Shown here: piece after piece, positions 16,817 to 24,617 of the stretch
How the letters are laid out: each line of letters opens with the position of its first letter
How positions within the stretch are numbered: position 1 is the stretch's first letter
Origin: Candidatus Gastranaerophilales bacterium
GTDB taxonomy: Bacteria; Cyanobacteriota; Vampirovibrionia; Gastranaerophilales; Gastranaerophilaceae
Direction: 5' to 3'
Assembly: GCA_944326525.1 (NCBI GenBank)
Contig: CALVEG010000001.1
Location: 248,001-312,000 of the forward strand
DNA length: 64,000 nt
Made by a program: the position numbers and the translations under genes
The notes under the pieces: model-generated
What the model was told of the DNA's origin: nothing
The model's database searches: none
Seen by the model: the letters and a program-made list of their open reading frames with translations, nothing else

Positions 16817-18139
16817 ATGAAATTACATATGCAAATCCTAATTGCACTGGGGCTTGGAATAAAGAGAAACGGTCATATATTTTTGGGGATTATAGGCGGT
16901 ATAATTGTGGGAATACTTCTTCACAATCATCCAAACTTATTAGCTTCAAATATTTTGACTTTTATTGGTCAGGTGTTTATAAGATTAATTCAAATGGTTG
17001 TGATTCCGCTTGTTGTTTCAGCAATAATAATTGGTATAACAAGTGTTGGAGATAACAAACAGCTTGGAAAATTTGGTTCAAAGATGGTTGTTTATTACGG
17101 GATAATTACAACCTTGGCCGTTATAATAGGTACGGCTTTAGCTCTTTTAATTAAGCCTGGGGTAGGTGCAGCAAGTTATATTGCACAGAATGCTGCAAGC
17201 GAGGTTCAAGCAACAGTTGCAGCTACAATGCAGCAGCAGCAGGGAAATATATTAAATATTTTCTTAGGGTTTATTCCAAACAATCCATTTCATTCAGTTG
17301 CTGTAGGTGATATGGTTCCAATTATTGTTTTCTGTTTGATTTTTGCAATTGCTCTATCTAAAGTCGGTGATGTAAACAGACCTATTGTTTCATTTTTTGA
17401 ATCAGTGTTCGCTGCAACGATGAAGATTACTGATTGGATTATGTTTTTAGCAGCGCCCGGTGTGTTTGCTCTTACAGCATGCGCTGTTTCAAGTTTTGGA
17501 ATTGAAATTTTCTCAAGTATTTCAAAATATTTGTTAGTGCTTTTAATCGGATTTTTAATTCAGTTATGTGTTGTTTATCCGCTTTTCTTGAAAAAGTTTT
17601 CAAAGGTTTCAGTTTTAATGTTATATTCAGCAGTTACCGAAGCTATGATGGTTGCATTTGGAACTGCAAGTTCATCAGCAACTTTACCTTTAACTATTGC
17701 TTGTTGTGAAAAGCGTGGAATTTCTCATAAAATTTCAAGTTTTGTACTACCTTTAGGTGCGACTTTGAATATGGACGGAACAGCTTTATTGCAAGTGGTT
17801 GCAGTAATATTTTTAGCGCAAGCATATGGCGTTGTGCTTGATCCGTTCCTGCTTGTTCAAATAGCAATTCTTGCAATAATTGCATCTTCAACTTGTGCAG
17901 GAATTCCGGGGGCAGGATTGATTACTATTGCTTTAATTTTGAACGGTATGGGATTGAGTCCTGAACAGCTTGTAACTGGATTTGCATTCTTATTTACTAT
18001 TGAAAGAATTACTGATATGATGAGAACTCTTGTTAACGTAACTTCTGATGTAGTTGTAGCTGCGGCAATTGCTGATAATGAAAATGAAATTAACTATGAT
18101 TTGCTTAACAATCCAGCAGCTTATGAAGAAATAGCTTAA
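16817..18139 (+). CDS. Dicarboxylate/amino acid:cation symporter (DAACS, GltP/DctA-like)
   Basis: 440 residues with multiple TM segments. The core motifs of the family are present: the Ser-rich re-entrant loop ASSSATLPL near 278, NMDGTALLQ near 314, the second hairpin ASSTCAGIPGAGL near 352, and a C-terminal ERITDMMRTLVNVTSD (the RxxD substrate-binding Arg/Asp region). This fold takes up glutamate, aspartate or C4-dicarboxylates with protons or sodium. Substrate choice cannot be read with certainty. GAGGG lies 9 nt before the ATG. The last 20 residues are an Asp/Glu/Asn-rich cytoplasmic tail. A strong terminator follows. Confidence 0.9.
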   Translation: MKLHMQILIALGLGIKRNGHIFLGIIGGIIVGILLHNHPNLLASNILTFIGQVFIRLIQMVVIPLVVSAIIIGITSVGDNKQLGKFGSKMVVYYGIITTLAVIIGTALALLIKPGVGAASYIAQNAASEVQATVAATMQQQQGNILNIFLGFIPNNPFHSVAVGDMVPIIVFCLIFAIALSKVGDVNRPIVSFFESVFAATMKITDWIMFLAAPGVFALTACAVSSFGIEIFSSISKYLLVLLIGFLIQLCVVYPLFLKKFSKVSVLMLYSAVTEAMMVAFGTASSSATLPLTIACCEKRGISHKISSFVLPLGATLNMDGTALLQVVAVIFLAQAYGVVLDPFLLVQIAILAIIASSTCAGIPGAGLITIALILNGMGLSPEQLVTGFAFLFTIERITDMMRTLVNVTSDVVVAAAIADNENEINYDLLNNPAAYEEIA

Positions 18140-18162
18140 AAAATTGCATAATAAAATTGTTG

Positions 18163-18188
18163 AAATCCCGCATTAAAGCGGGATTTTT
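18163..18188 (+). terminator. Intrinsic terminator after the symporter gene
   Basis: AAATCCCGC pairs with GCGGGATTT (9 bp), 6-nt loop, then T residues. The queF promoter (TAAAAT at 18194-18199) begins directly behind it. Confidence 0.9.
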
Positions 18189-18205
18189 TATGGTAAAATA
18201 ATTCT

Positions 18206-19105
18206 ATGCAAAAACAAACGGATGAAATAGCATCAAAATATTTAGGTAAAAAGACCGACGGAAGTGATTTTTACGATCCGTCTTTTATTGTTGCAATTCC
18301 AAGAGAGGAAAACCGTAAGCAATATGATATAGATAATAAAAATCTTCCTTTTTTAGGGTGGGATATATGGCACGCTTACGAATTTTCAGCTTTGACCGAA
18401 AACGGTTTACCTGTCACCAGAGTTTTGAAAATTAAATATAATTGTGAAAGCGAATTTTTAGTTGAATCAAAATCTTTGAAACTTTATTTGAACTCCTTTA
18501 ACATGTCAAAGTTTGGCAAGAATATTGATGAATGTCTTGAATTTTGCAAGGGTAAAATAGAAAAAGATTTGAGCGAAAAATTAAAAACTGAAGTTCAGGT
18601 AAACTTCCTTGACAACCGAGTAGAAAGAGTTGAGATTTTTGGCAATTTTAAAAACATAATGAAATTTGTTGATGAAAGCAAGTTAAAAATTGAAAATTTT
18701 AAAGAGGCTCCAGAGGTTCTGCGGACAGAAGAATTGACGGAAGAAAAAAGTTATTATTTGACATTTGATTCATTGCGCTCAAACTGTCGAGTTACTCATC
18801 AACCTGATTTTGGTGATGTTTTTATTTATTACAAATCTAAAAAACATATTTTAGAAGATAGTCTTGTTAAATATTTGGTATCCTTTAGATCAGAATTTCA
18901 TTTTCATGAAGAGTGCTGTGAGATGATTTACAAAAGGTTATCGGATATTTTGTCAGAAGGGGATGAACTTTTGGTAAGTGCCTTGTATACAAGGAGAGGA
19001 GGAATAGATATTTGTCCTTCAAGATGGTCAAAAAATACTAATTCCGATAAACTTGAAAGTCTTCTTGATATCACAAAGCTTGCTCGTTACGGGATTAAGC
19101 AATAA
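18206..19105 (+). CDS. queF: NADPH-dependent 7-cyano-7-deazaguanine reductase, long form (QueF)
   Basis: 299 residues, the length of the E. coli-type two-domain QueF. Motifs: LVESKSLKLYLNSFNMSKF in the N-terminal half, NCRVTHQPDFGDVFIYY with the active-site Cys and Asp, LVSFRSEFHFHEECCEMIY with the glutamate that anchors the nucleobase, and LYTRRGGIDICPSRW near the end. It reduces preQ0 to preQ1 in queuosine tRNA synthesis. No preQ1 riboswitch fits: the TAAAAT -10 hexamer ends just 6 nt before the ATG, so the mRNA appears leaderless. Other que genes are not in the window. A UPF0102 gene follows 13 nt later. Confidence 0.92.
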   Translation: MQKQTDEIASKYLGKKTDGSDFYDPSFIVAIPREENRKQYDIDNKNLPFLGWDIWHAYEFSALTENGLPVTRVLKIKYNCESEFLVESKSLKLYLNSFNMSKFGKNIDECLEFCKGKIEKDLSEKLKTEVQVNFLDNRVERVEIFGNFKNIMKFVDESKLKIENFKEAPEVLRTEELTEEKSYYLTFDSLRSNCRVTHQPDFGDVFIYYKSKKHILEDSLVKYLVSFRSEFHFHEECCEMIYKRLSDILSEGDELLVSALYTRRGGIDICPSRWSKNTNSDKLESLLDITKLARYGIKQ

Positions 19106-19118
19106 GGGAAAATAACTT

Positions 19119-19466
19119 ATGAATAATCGCACTTTAGGTGATAACGGTGAAGATATAGCTTGCAAATTTTTGGAAAAACAAGGCTATACGATTCTTGAAA
19201 GAAACAAGCATTATTCAAGATTTTGTGAACTTGATATTGTGACAAAGTATAAGGATACTGTTGTTTTTGTTGAAGTTAAAACCCGAAAAACAGATGCTTT
19301 TGGTACACCTTTTGAAGCGATTACAAAGACGAAGTTTGAAAATATTTTAAAAGGGGTTCAGTATTACTTAAGCGAAAATAAGGTTAAAAACTATCGAATA
19401 GATGTAATTGGAATAACTTTAAAACCTCAGATTAAGATAGAGCACTTAAAGAATGTTTCGTTATAG
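19119..19466 (+). CDS. YraN/UPF0102-family nuclease-like protein
   Basis: 115 residues. LGDNGEDIACKFLEKQGYTI at the N terminus and the restriction-endonuclease-fold core with C-E-L-D-I-V and V-F-V-E-V-K-T-R-K (E..D..ExK active-site pattern) define the family. Its members are Holliday-junction-resolvase-like in fold but biochemically little characterised. The gene lies 13 nt after queF on the same strand and is convergent with recF, 12 nt away. AAGGGAAAATAACTT precedes the ATG. Confidence 0.9.
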   Translation: MNNRTLGDNGEDIACKFLEKQGYTILERNKHYSRFCELDIVTKYKDTVVFVEVKTRKTDAFGTPFEAITKTKFENILKGVQYYLSENKVKNYRIDVIGITLKPQIKIEHLKNVSL

Positions 19467-19478
19467 TATCAACTAGGA

Positions 19479-20582
19479 TTAAATTATATTGCCGTTTTCG
19501 ATTTTATAAATTTTAACATCTTTTAAAAATTCATCATCAAAAAGCAGAGTATCAACTGAAGTGATTACAACTTGAGTGGCAGCAGTAATAGATTTCAAAA
19601 GATAATTTTGTCTTAAATCGTCAAGTTCCGCAAGAACGTCATCAAGAAGCAAAATCGGTTCATCACCTGTTTTAGCTGTAATAATATCAAGTTCAGAAAG
19701 TTTAAGAGCAAGAACAACGGTTCTTTGCTGCCCTTGAGAGGCGAATTTAGTTGCTTCGTTTTCGTTAATATAAAAAATAATATCATCTCTGTGAGGCCCG
19801 ACACAGGCTTGTGCGCGTCGAAATTCTTCAATTTTTCTTTCTTCAAGTGATTGTCTAAATTTTTGCGCAATATCTTCAAGTTCTCGTTCTCCGTCAAGGA
19901 AGGAGCAATCGTAAACAAGTTTTAAATCTTCGGTTTCACTGATAATTCTATGTTTTTCCTTTGCAATACGCTCGATTTCGGATAAAAATTTAATTCTTAA
20001 ATAAATTATGTTACTGCCTGTGATTGCAAGTTGTTCGTTTAAGACATCAAGAAGCGTTTCATCAAGAGGGGCACCTTTTATGAGGTCTTTAAGAAAGTTG
20101 TTTTTTTGAATTCTTATTTTTTCGTATTTTGAGAGCCTTTCATCATAGGCTGGATATACTTGAGAAATTGCCCTATCCAGCCAATCTCTTCTGTCAGAAG
20201 GATTTCCTCTTAAAAGTAGAAGGTCGTTTGTCGAAAATAAAACTGTTTTTAAAACTTGTTTAAAGTTCTTGGGCGTGGTTTTAAGCCCGTTTACCTTAAG
20301 AGTACGTGTTTTTTCTTTTGAATAATAGAAATTTAAAGAAACAGGAGTGTCAGCTTTAATAATTTCTGATTCAATATTTGCAGAATCCGCATCAAAATTT
20401 ATAATTTCAATATTATTAGAAGTTCTGGGGCTTTTGAGTGTGGAAAGAAAGTAAATGCTTTCTAAAATATTAGTTTTCCCTTGAGCGTTTTTCCCGATGA
20501 TAAGAATTTTGTCGGAGTCCAAATCAAGTTCCAAATCTTTACAGTTTCTATAATTTGAAAGTTTCAAATTTTTGAGTTTCAT
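19479..20582 (-). CDS. recF: DNA replication and repair protein RecF
   Basis: 367 residues from the ATG at 20582 (MKLKNLKLSNYRN). The frame extends five codons up to ATG-TAT-AAT, but those bases are themselves the TATAAT hexamer 6 nt before this ATG, so the upstream ATG is promoter rather than start. Walker A (IGKNAQGKTNILESI), the SMC-like signature (FASQGQQRTVVLALKLSELD) and Walker B (EPILLLDDVLAELD) are intact. RecF helps load RecA at gaps with RecO and RecR. It is not next to dnaN or gyrB, and dnaA is 30 kb away. Confidence 0.92.
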   Translation of the reverse strand: MKLKNLKLSNYRNCKDLELDLDSDKILIIGKNAQGKTNILESIYFLSTLKSPRTSNNIEIINFDADSANIESEIIKADTPVSLNFYYSKEKTRTLKVNGLKTTPKNFKQVLKTVLFSTNDLLLLRGNPSDRRDWLDRAISQVYPAYDERLSKYEKIRIQKNNFLKDLIKGAPLDETLLDVLNEQLAITGSNIIYLRIKFLSEIERIAKEKHRIISETEDLKLVYDCSFLDGERELEDIAQKFRQSLEERKIEEFRRAQACVGPHRDDIIFYINENEATKFASQGQQRTVVLALKLSELDIITAKTGDEPILLLDDVLAELDDLRQNYLLKSITAATQVVITSVDTLLFDDEFLKDVKIYKIENGNII

Positions 20583-20683
20583 AAATAAATTATACATTAA
20601 ACAAAGGATTATTTATGATTATCTATTGTGAAAAGATAATAAGTAATGTAGAATTATAAATAAATGATAAAAAGAGGTAAAGT

Positions 20684-20935
20684 ATGCTGCCAATTATAAC
20701 GGAAGAAACAGCTGCAAAAGTATTTTCAGAAATATTTAAAGATATGCCTTCTTGGCGTAAAAAGATGATACATTATCTGAAAGAAGAAAACCCAGAGATA
20801 AATACAGCAATAATAGAAGCTGCAAATAATACGGATTTAGATCCGAAAGCCGTTGCATTAGGCGCATATATGACTTACATATTGCTAGAAACGGCAATAA
20901 AAGAAGATGATGAATTAATTACATTCAAGGAATAA
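20684..20935 (+). CDS. Small helical protein upstream of pilT, function unknown
   Basis: 83 residues, acidic, mostly helical (MLPIITEETAAKVFSEIFK and DPKAVALGAYMTYILLETA). The second segment is hydrophobic enough for membrane or hydrophobic-core packing. No signal peptide. It ends 31 nt before pilT on the same strand and may share its transcript, so a role in twitching or pilus control is possible but unproven. AAGAGGTAAAGT precedes the ATG. Confidence 0.7.
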   Translation: MLPIITEETAAKVFSEIFKDMPSWRKKMIHYLKEENPEINTAIIEAANNTDLDPKAVALGAYMTYILLETAIKEDDELITFKE

Positions 20936-20966
20936 ATAAAAATAATTATAAAAGGCAGGTAAAAAG

Positions 20967-22052
20967 ATGGTAATCGAAGAATTATTAGAGAAATTAGTAA
21001 AAGAGGGCGGAAGTGACTTGCATATATCAAGTAATTTGCCTCCGGCAATAAGAGTTGACGGAAAGTTAACCCGTGTAGATATGGAGCCGTTATCACCGGA
21101 TGATGTTGAAAATCTATTATTCCCGATGCTTTCAAATGAACAAAGAAGAACACTTGAACAAAATTGGGAATTGGACTTTTCGTATGGTATAGAAGGTTTA
21201 AGCCGTTTCAGGGTAAACTTTTATAAAGATAAAGGAAATTATGCAGCAGCATTCCGTACAATTACAGACAAAGTTCCATCATTTGATCAGCTGGGGCTTC
21301 CTGATATCGTAAGAATTACGGCAGAAAAACCTAGAGGTTTGATTCTTGTAACAGGTCCTACAGGTTCAGGTAAATCAACAACCCTTGCGGCAATGATTGA
21401 CTATATTAATGATACAAAGGCTGAGCATATATTAACAATTGAAGACCCTATAGAATTTGTGCATAGTTCCAAAAAAAGTATAGTACACCAAAGGGAACTT
21501 GGTATGGATACACGAAGCTTTGCAAATGCTCTTAAATCAGCACTTCGTGAAGACCCTGATATTATCCTCGTAGGTGAGATGAGAGACCACGAAACGATTT
21601 CTCTGGCTCTAACGGCTGCAGAAACTGGTCACTTGGTATTCGGAACATTGCACACATCTTCAGCTTCTCAAACAATTGACCGTATTATCGACGTATTCCC
21701 GGAAGGTCAGCAGCAACAGATCCGTGTTCAGCTTGCAAACTCACTAGTGGCAGTATTTGCACAAACACTTGTACCTAAAACGCTTCCAAATGGGGTTAAA
21801 AAAGGTCGTGTAATGGCTCAGGAAATAATGCTTGTAACTCCTGCTATTGCAAACCTTATTAGAGAAAGTAAAGCTGCACAAATTTATTCAACTATTCAGA
21901 TGAACGTCGGATTAGGAATGCAGACTCTTGAAATGGCACTTGCTAAACATTATAAAGCAGGTAGCATAACTTTAGAGGATGCTCTTTCTAAAACTTCTAG
22001 ACCTGATGAATTTAAACGTATGATTGATTATGGTACTCCTCAGGCTGATTAG
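20967..22052 (+). CDS. pilT: Type IV pilus retraction ATPase PilT
   Basis: 361 residues. The N-terminal PAS-like domain contains GGSDLHISSNLPPAIRVDGK; Walker A is GPTGSGKST near 134, the Asp box EDPIEFVH follows, Walker B DIILVGEMRD lies near 200, and the His box AAETGHLVFGTLHT near 220. The hexamer powers pilus retraction at the inner-membrane base. No pilB, pilC or pilM-Q genes are nearby, so the machinery must be elsewhere. The prepilin peptidase at 52967 and three prepilin-like proteins in the window fit a working pilus. AGGCAGGTAAAAAG precedes the ATG. Confidence 0.93.
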   Translation: MVIEELLEKLVKEGGSDLHISSNLPPAIRVDGKLTRVDMEPLSPDDVENLLFPMLSNEQRRTLEQNWELDFSYGIEGLSRFRVNFYKDKGNYAAAFRTITDKVPSFDQLGLPDIVRITAEKPRGLILVTGPTGSGKSTTLAAMIDYINDTKAEHILTIEDPIEFVHSSKKSIVHQRELGMDTRSFANALKSALREDPDIILVGEMRDHETISLALTAAETGHLVFGTLHTSSASQTIDRIIDVFPEGQQQQIRVQLANSLVAVFAQTLVPKTLPNGVKKGRVMAQEIMLVTPAIANLIRESKAAQIYSTIQMNVGLGMQTLEMALAKHYKAGSITLEDALSKTSRPDEFKRMIDYGTPQAD

Positions 22053-22076
22053 TTGTTAATGACATAATTTTACATT

Positions 22077-22112
22077 AAAAGGCAGGTGTTAATTATACTT
22101 GCCTTTTTTGTT
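22077..22112 (+). terminator. Intrinsic terminator after pilT
   Basis: AAAAGGCAGGT pairs with ACTTGCCTTTT (11 bp, one wobble), 9-nt loop, then a T-rich run. Confidence 0.85.
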
Positions 22113-22214
22113 TTTTATAAATTAGGGTCTTTTCTAATTTTGTAAAAATTTTGTACCCCTTTTTGTTTGTGATAAAATTTAGTTATAGCGTTATAAAAAT
22201 AAAGGGACAAAAAT

Positions 22215-23714
22215 ATGACACAACAAGTTGCAAATGAGCCGAATTCGGCTATAGAACAAATCAGACAGACTCGTATACAAAAGTTGGCGGATTTGGCTGA
22301 TAAAGGTGTAAATCCTTATCCTTATTCTTTTGATAAAGATATAAATGCTGCAGATTTGCAGGAAAAATACAAAGACCTTGAAGCAGGCGTTGAAACAGAA
22401 GATGTTTATTCTGTTGCCGGAAGAGTTATGGCGATTAGAAATTCAGGAATGTTTATAGATTTGACAGATGCAACCGGAAAGATTCAAATTTTTTCACATA
22501 AAGAAAATCTTTCGGAAGATCAGATGAAAGTTTTGAAACTTATTGATATAGGTGATATCGTCGGGTTTAAAGGAACAATCAGAAGAACTCCAAGAGGCGA
22601 ATTATCAATAAAAGCTACATCTTTAAAAATGTTATCAAAAGCACTTTTGCCACTTCCTGAAAAATTCCATGGGTTGACTGACGTTGAAACCAGATATCGT
22701 CAACGTTATGTTGATATGATTATGAATGAAGATGTTAGAAGAACATTTACATTAAGAAGTAAAATTATTCAAAAAATTCGTGAACATTTAACCAAACAAG
22801 GCTTTTTAGAAGTTGAAACCCCAATGCTTCACCCGCAAGCCGGCGGTGCAAATGCAAGACCATTTATTACACATCATAATACGTTAGATATGGATATGTA
22901 TTTAAGAATTGCACCGGAACTTTATCTGAAAAGACTTATGGTTGGCGGACTTTCTGAGAAAATATTCGAAATTAACAGAAGCTTCAGAAACGAAGGTATT
23001 GATATTCGTCACAACCCTGAATTCACAATGATGGAGCTTTATCAGGCTTATGTAGATTACAATGATATGATGATTTTGACAGAAAATCTTATATCAAGTG
23101 TGGCTCAGGAGCTTCTTGGCACTATGAAGATTCAATACGGTGAAAATGAAATAGATTTAACTCCTCCGTGGGATAGAAAAACTATGATAGGTGCAATTAA
23201 GGAATATACAGATATTGATTTTAACAATTGCTTTACGACGGAAGACGCAAAGGCAAAAGCAAAATCAATCGGAATTGATGCTTCTGAATGCGAAAACTGG
23301 GGTCAGGTGCTTGATTTGATTTTTGAAGAGAAAGTTGAACCGCATTTAATTCAGCCTGTTCACATTATTGATTATCCTCGTGATATATCACCGCTTGCAA
23401 AGGTTCACAGAGATAATGAAAGATTAACAGAACGCTTTGAAACCAGAGTTAACGGATGGGAAATTGCAAATGCATTTTCTGAACTCACCGATCCAATTGA
23501 TCAGAGAATGAGGTTTGAAGCACAAGCAAGAGCAAAAGCTAATGGAGATGAAGAAGCAATGGAAATTGATGAAGACTTTATCTGCGCTCTTGAACATGGT
23601 ATGCCTCCAGCAGGTGGTTTAGGTATCGGAATCGACAGAATTGTAATGTTGCTTACAAATTCTCCTTCAATAAGAGATGTAATAGCATTTCCGACGTTAA
23701 AGAAAAAAATATAA
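22215..23714 (+). CDS. lysS: Lysyl-tRNA synthetase, class II
   Basis: 499 residues, standard length. An N-terminal OB-fold anticodon-binding domain (VAGRVMAIRNSGMFIDL) precedes the class II catalytic core: motif 1 around FLEVETPMLHPQAGGANARP, motif 2 FEINRSFRNEGIDIRHNPEF, and motif 3 GLGIGIDRIVMLL near the C terminus. It charges tRNA-Lys in the cytoplasm. The leader has an extended -10 (TGATAAAAT) and an AAAGGGAC ribosome site; no T-box structure is visible. A perfect terminator follows. Confidence 0.95.
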   Translation: MTQQVANEPNSAIEQIRQTRIQKLADLADKGVNPYPYSFDKDINAADLQEKYKDLEAGVETEDVYSVAGRVMAIRNSGMFIDLTDATGKIQIFSHKENLSEDQMKVLKLIDIGDIVGFKGTIRRTPRGELSIKATSLKMLSKALLPLPEKFHGLTDVETRYRQRYVDMIMNEDVRRTFTLRSKIIQKIREHLTKQGFLEVETPMLHPQAGGANARPFITHHNTLDMDMYLRIAPELYLKRLMVGGLSEKIFEINRSFRNEGIDIRHNPEFTMMELYQAYVDYNDMMILTENLISSVAQELLGTMKIQYGENEIDLTPPWDRKTMIGAIKEYTDIDFNNCFTTEDAKAKAKSIGIDASECENWGQVLDLIFEEKVEPHLIQPVHIIDYPRDISPLAKVHRDNERLTERFETRVNGWEIANAFSELTDPIDQRMRFEAQARAKANGDEEAMEIDEDFICALEHGMPPAGGLGIGIDRIVMLLTNSPSIRDVIAFPTLKKKI

Positions 23715-23720
23715 AAATAA

Positions 23721-23757
23721 CAATAAAAAAGCCTCTTATAAAGAGGCTTTTTTATTG
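23721..23757 (+). terminator. Intrinsic terminator after lysS
   Basis: Very strong hairpin: CAATAAAAAAGCCTCTT and AAGAGGCTTTTTTATTG are perfect complements over 17 bp with a 3-nt loop. Confidence 0.92.
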
Positions 23758-23846
23758 TAAGAGCAAGCTTTAATTCAAATGTTTTAAAAATTGCCCAAAT
23801 GGGCATAATATACTTTGTATATGATATAAGAGAAGATATAAAGCTT

Positions 23847-24536
23847 ATGGTTGGAAAATCCTTTTTTAAAAATAAGGAAAGTTTTTGGTTTATAGCGTTT
23901 ACGCTGCCGGAATTTTTGCTTACTATGACTATAATCGGTATTGTAGCTTCTTTGACATATACAGGGTTGCAGCGGCATGTTGAAGAAAAGAAAAGTGCGG
24001 TTGCAATTCAAAAGATATATAATGTTCTTTCTCAAGTGACAATGTATGTAATAAGTGAGAGAGATTCCTCCGTAAACTGGGATTTGGAGGGGTATTCATT
24101 TAATGCTTCAGAATTGGCTTTTATGTATTACAAGCCTTATTTTAAAACTTTAAGGGTTTGTTCAAATGATCCTGGTTGTTGGCGTTATCCCAGTTGGTTT
24201 TTAAGCGGGTATCCTTACCTAAAGGAAACAGAATTTTATAATTATATGTTTACTCTAGTTGATGGGATGAATGTTATTATAAATGTTTATCCTCCGGAAG
24301 TGGTGATTAGAGATTTTGGTGTGAATGTAGATCGTCCAACGGTTGTGTTTTTGGCGGATATAAACGGAGATAATCCTCCAAATACAATTGGTAAAGATAT
24401 TTTTGCATTTGTTTTAAGAGAAGATGCTATTGTTCCGAGCGGGGTTGACGATTCATATAGTTGTAATGTCAAGAGTACCGGTTTAACTTGTACATCAAGG
24501 TTAATAAATGATAATTATAAATTTACTTATTATTAG
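23847..24536 (+). CDS. Type IV prepilin-like protein
   Basis: 229 residues from ATG 23847 (MVGKSFFKNKESFWFIA). The frame is open to 23799, but that extension lacks a ribosome site and would put extra residues before the class III signal. The cleavage motif is A-F-T-L-P-E with Glu at +5 and Ala at -1, followed by a hydrophobic stretch (about 18-37) and the FxK.Y-type helix AIQKIYNVLSQVTMYVI. The head contains four Cys, including CSNDPGC near 115. It is the third prepilin-like gene in the window. The start is not certain. Confidence 0.72.
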   Translation: MVGKSFFKNKESFWFIAFTLPEFLLTMTIIGIVASLTYTGLQRHVEEKKSAVAIQKIYNVLSQVTMYVISERDSSVNWDLEGYSFNASELAFMYYKPYFKTLRVCSNDPGCWRYPSWFLSGYPYLKETEFYNYMFTLVDGMNVIINVYPPEVVIRDFGVNVDRPTVVFLADINGDNPPNTIGKDIFAFVLREDAIVPSGVDDSYSCNVKSTGLTCTSRLINDNYKFTYY

Positions 24537-24563
24537 AAAATAGTTTTAATATATGTTTAAAAT

Positions 24564-24599
24564 AAAATTCCTGTCACTTTATTGTGGCAGGAATTTTTA
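24564..24599. terminator. Bidirectional terminator between convergent genes
   Basis: AAAATTCCTGTCAC pairs with GTGGCAGGAATTTT (14 bp, one wobble), 6-nt loop. It serves the plus-strand prepilin-like gene and the minus-strand 24618 gene. Confidence 0.85.
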
Positions 24600-24617
24600 A
24601 AGTTTATGTTTGCAAAT

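Noticed and set aside
18189-18205. preQ1 riboswitch before queF
   Set aside because: Only 17 nt separate the preceding terminator from the ATG, and these contain the -10 box, so there is no room for an aptamer.
22141-22214. T-box riboswitch before lysS
   Set aside because: The leader is too short, and no specifier or T-box sequence (TGGNACCGCG) is present; an extended -10 and a ribosome site explain the region.
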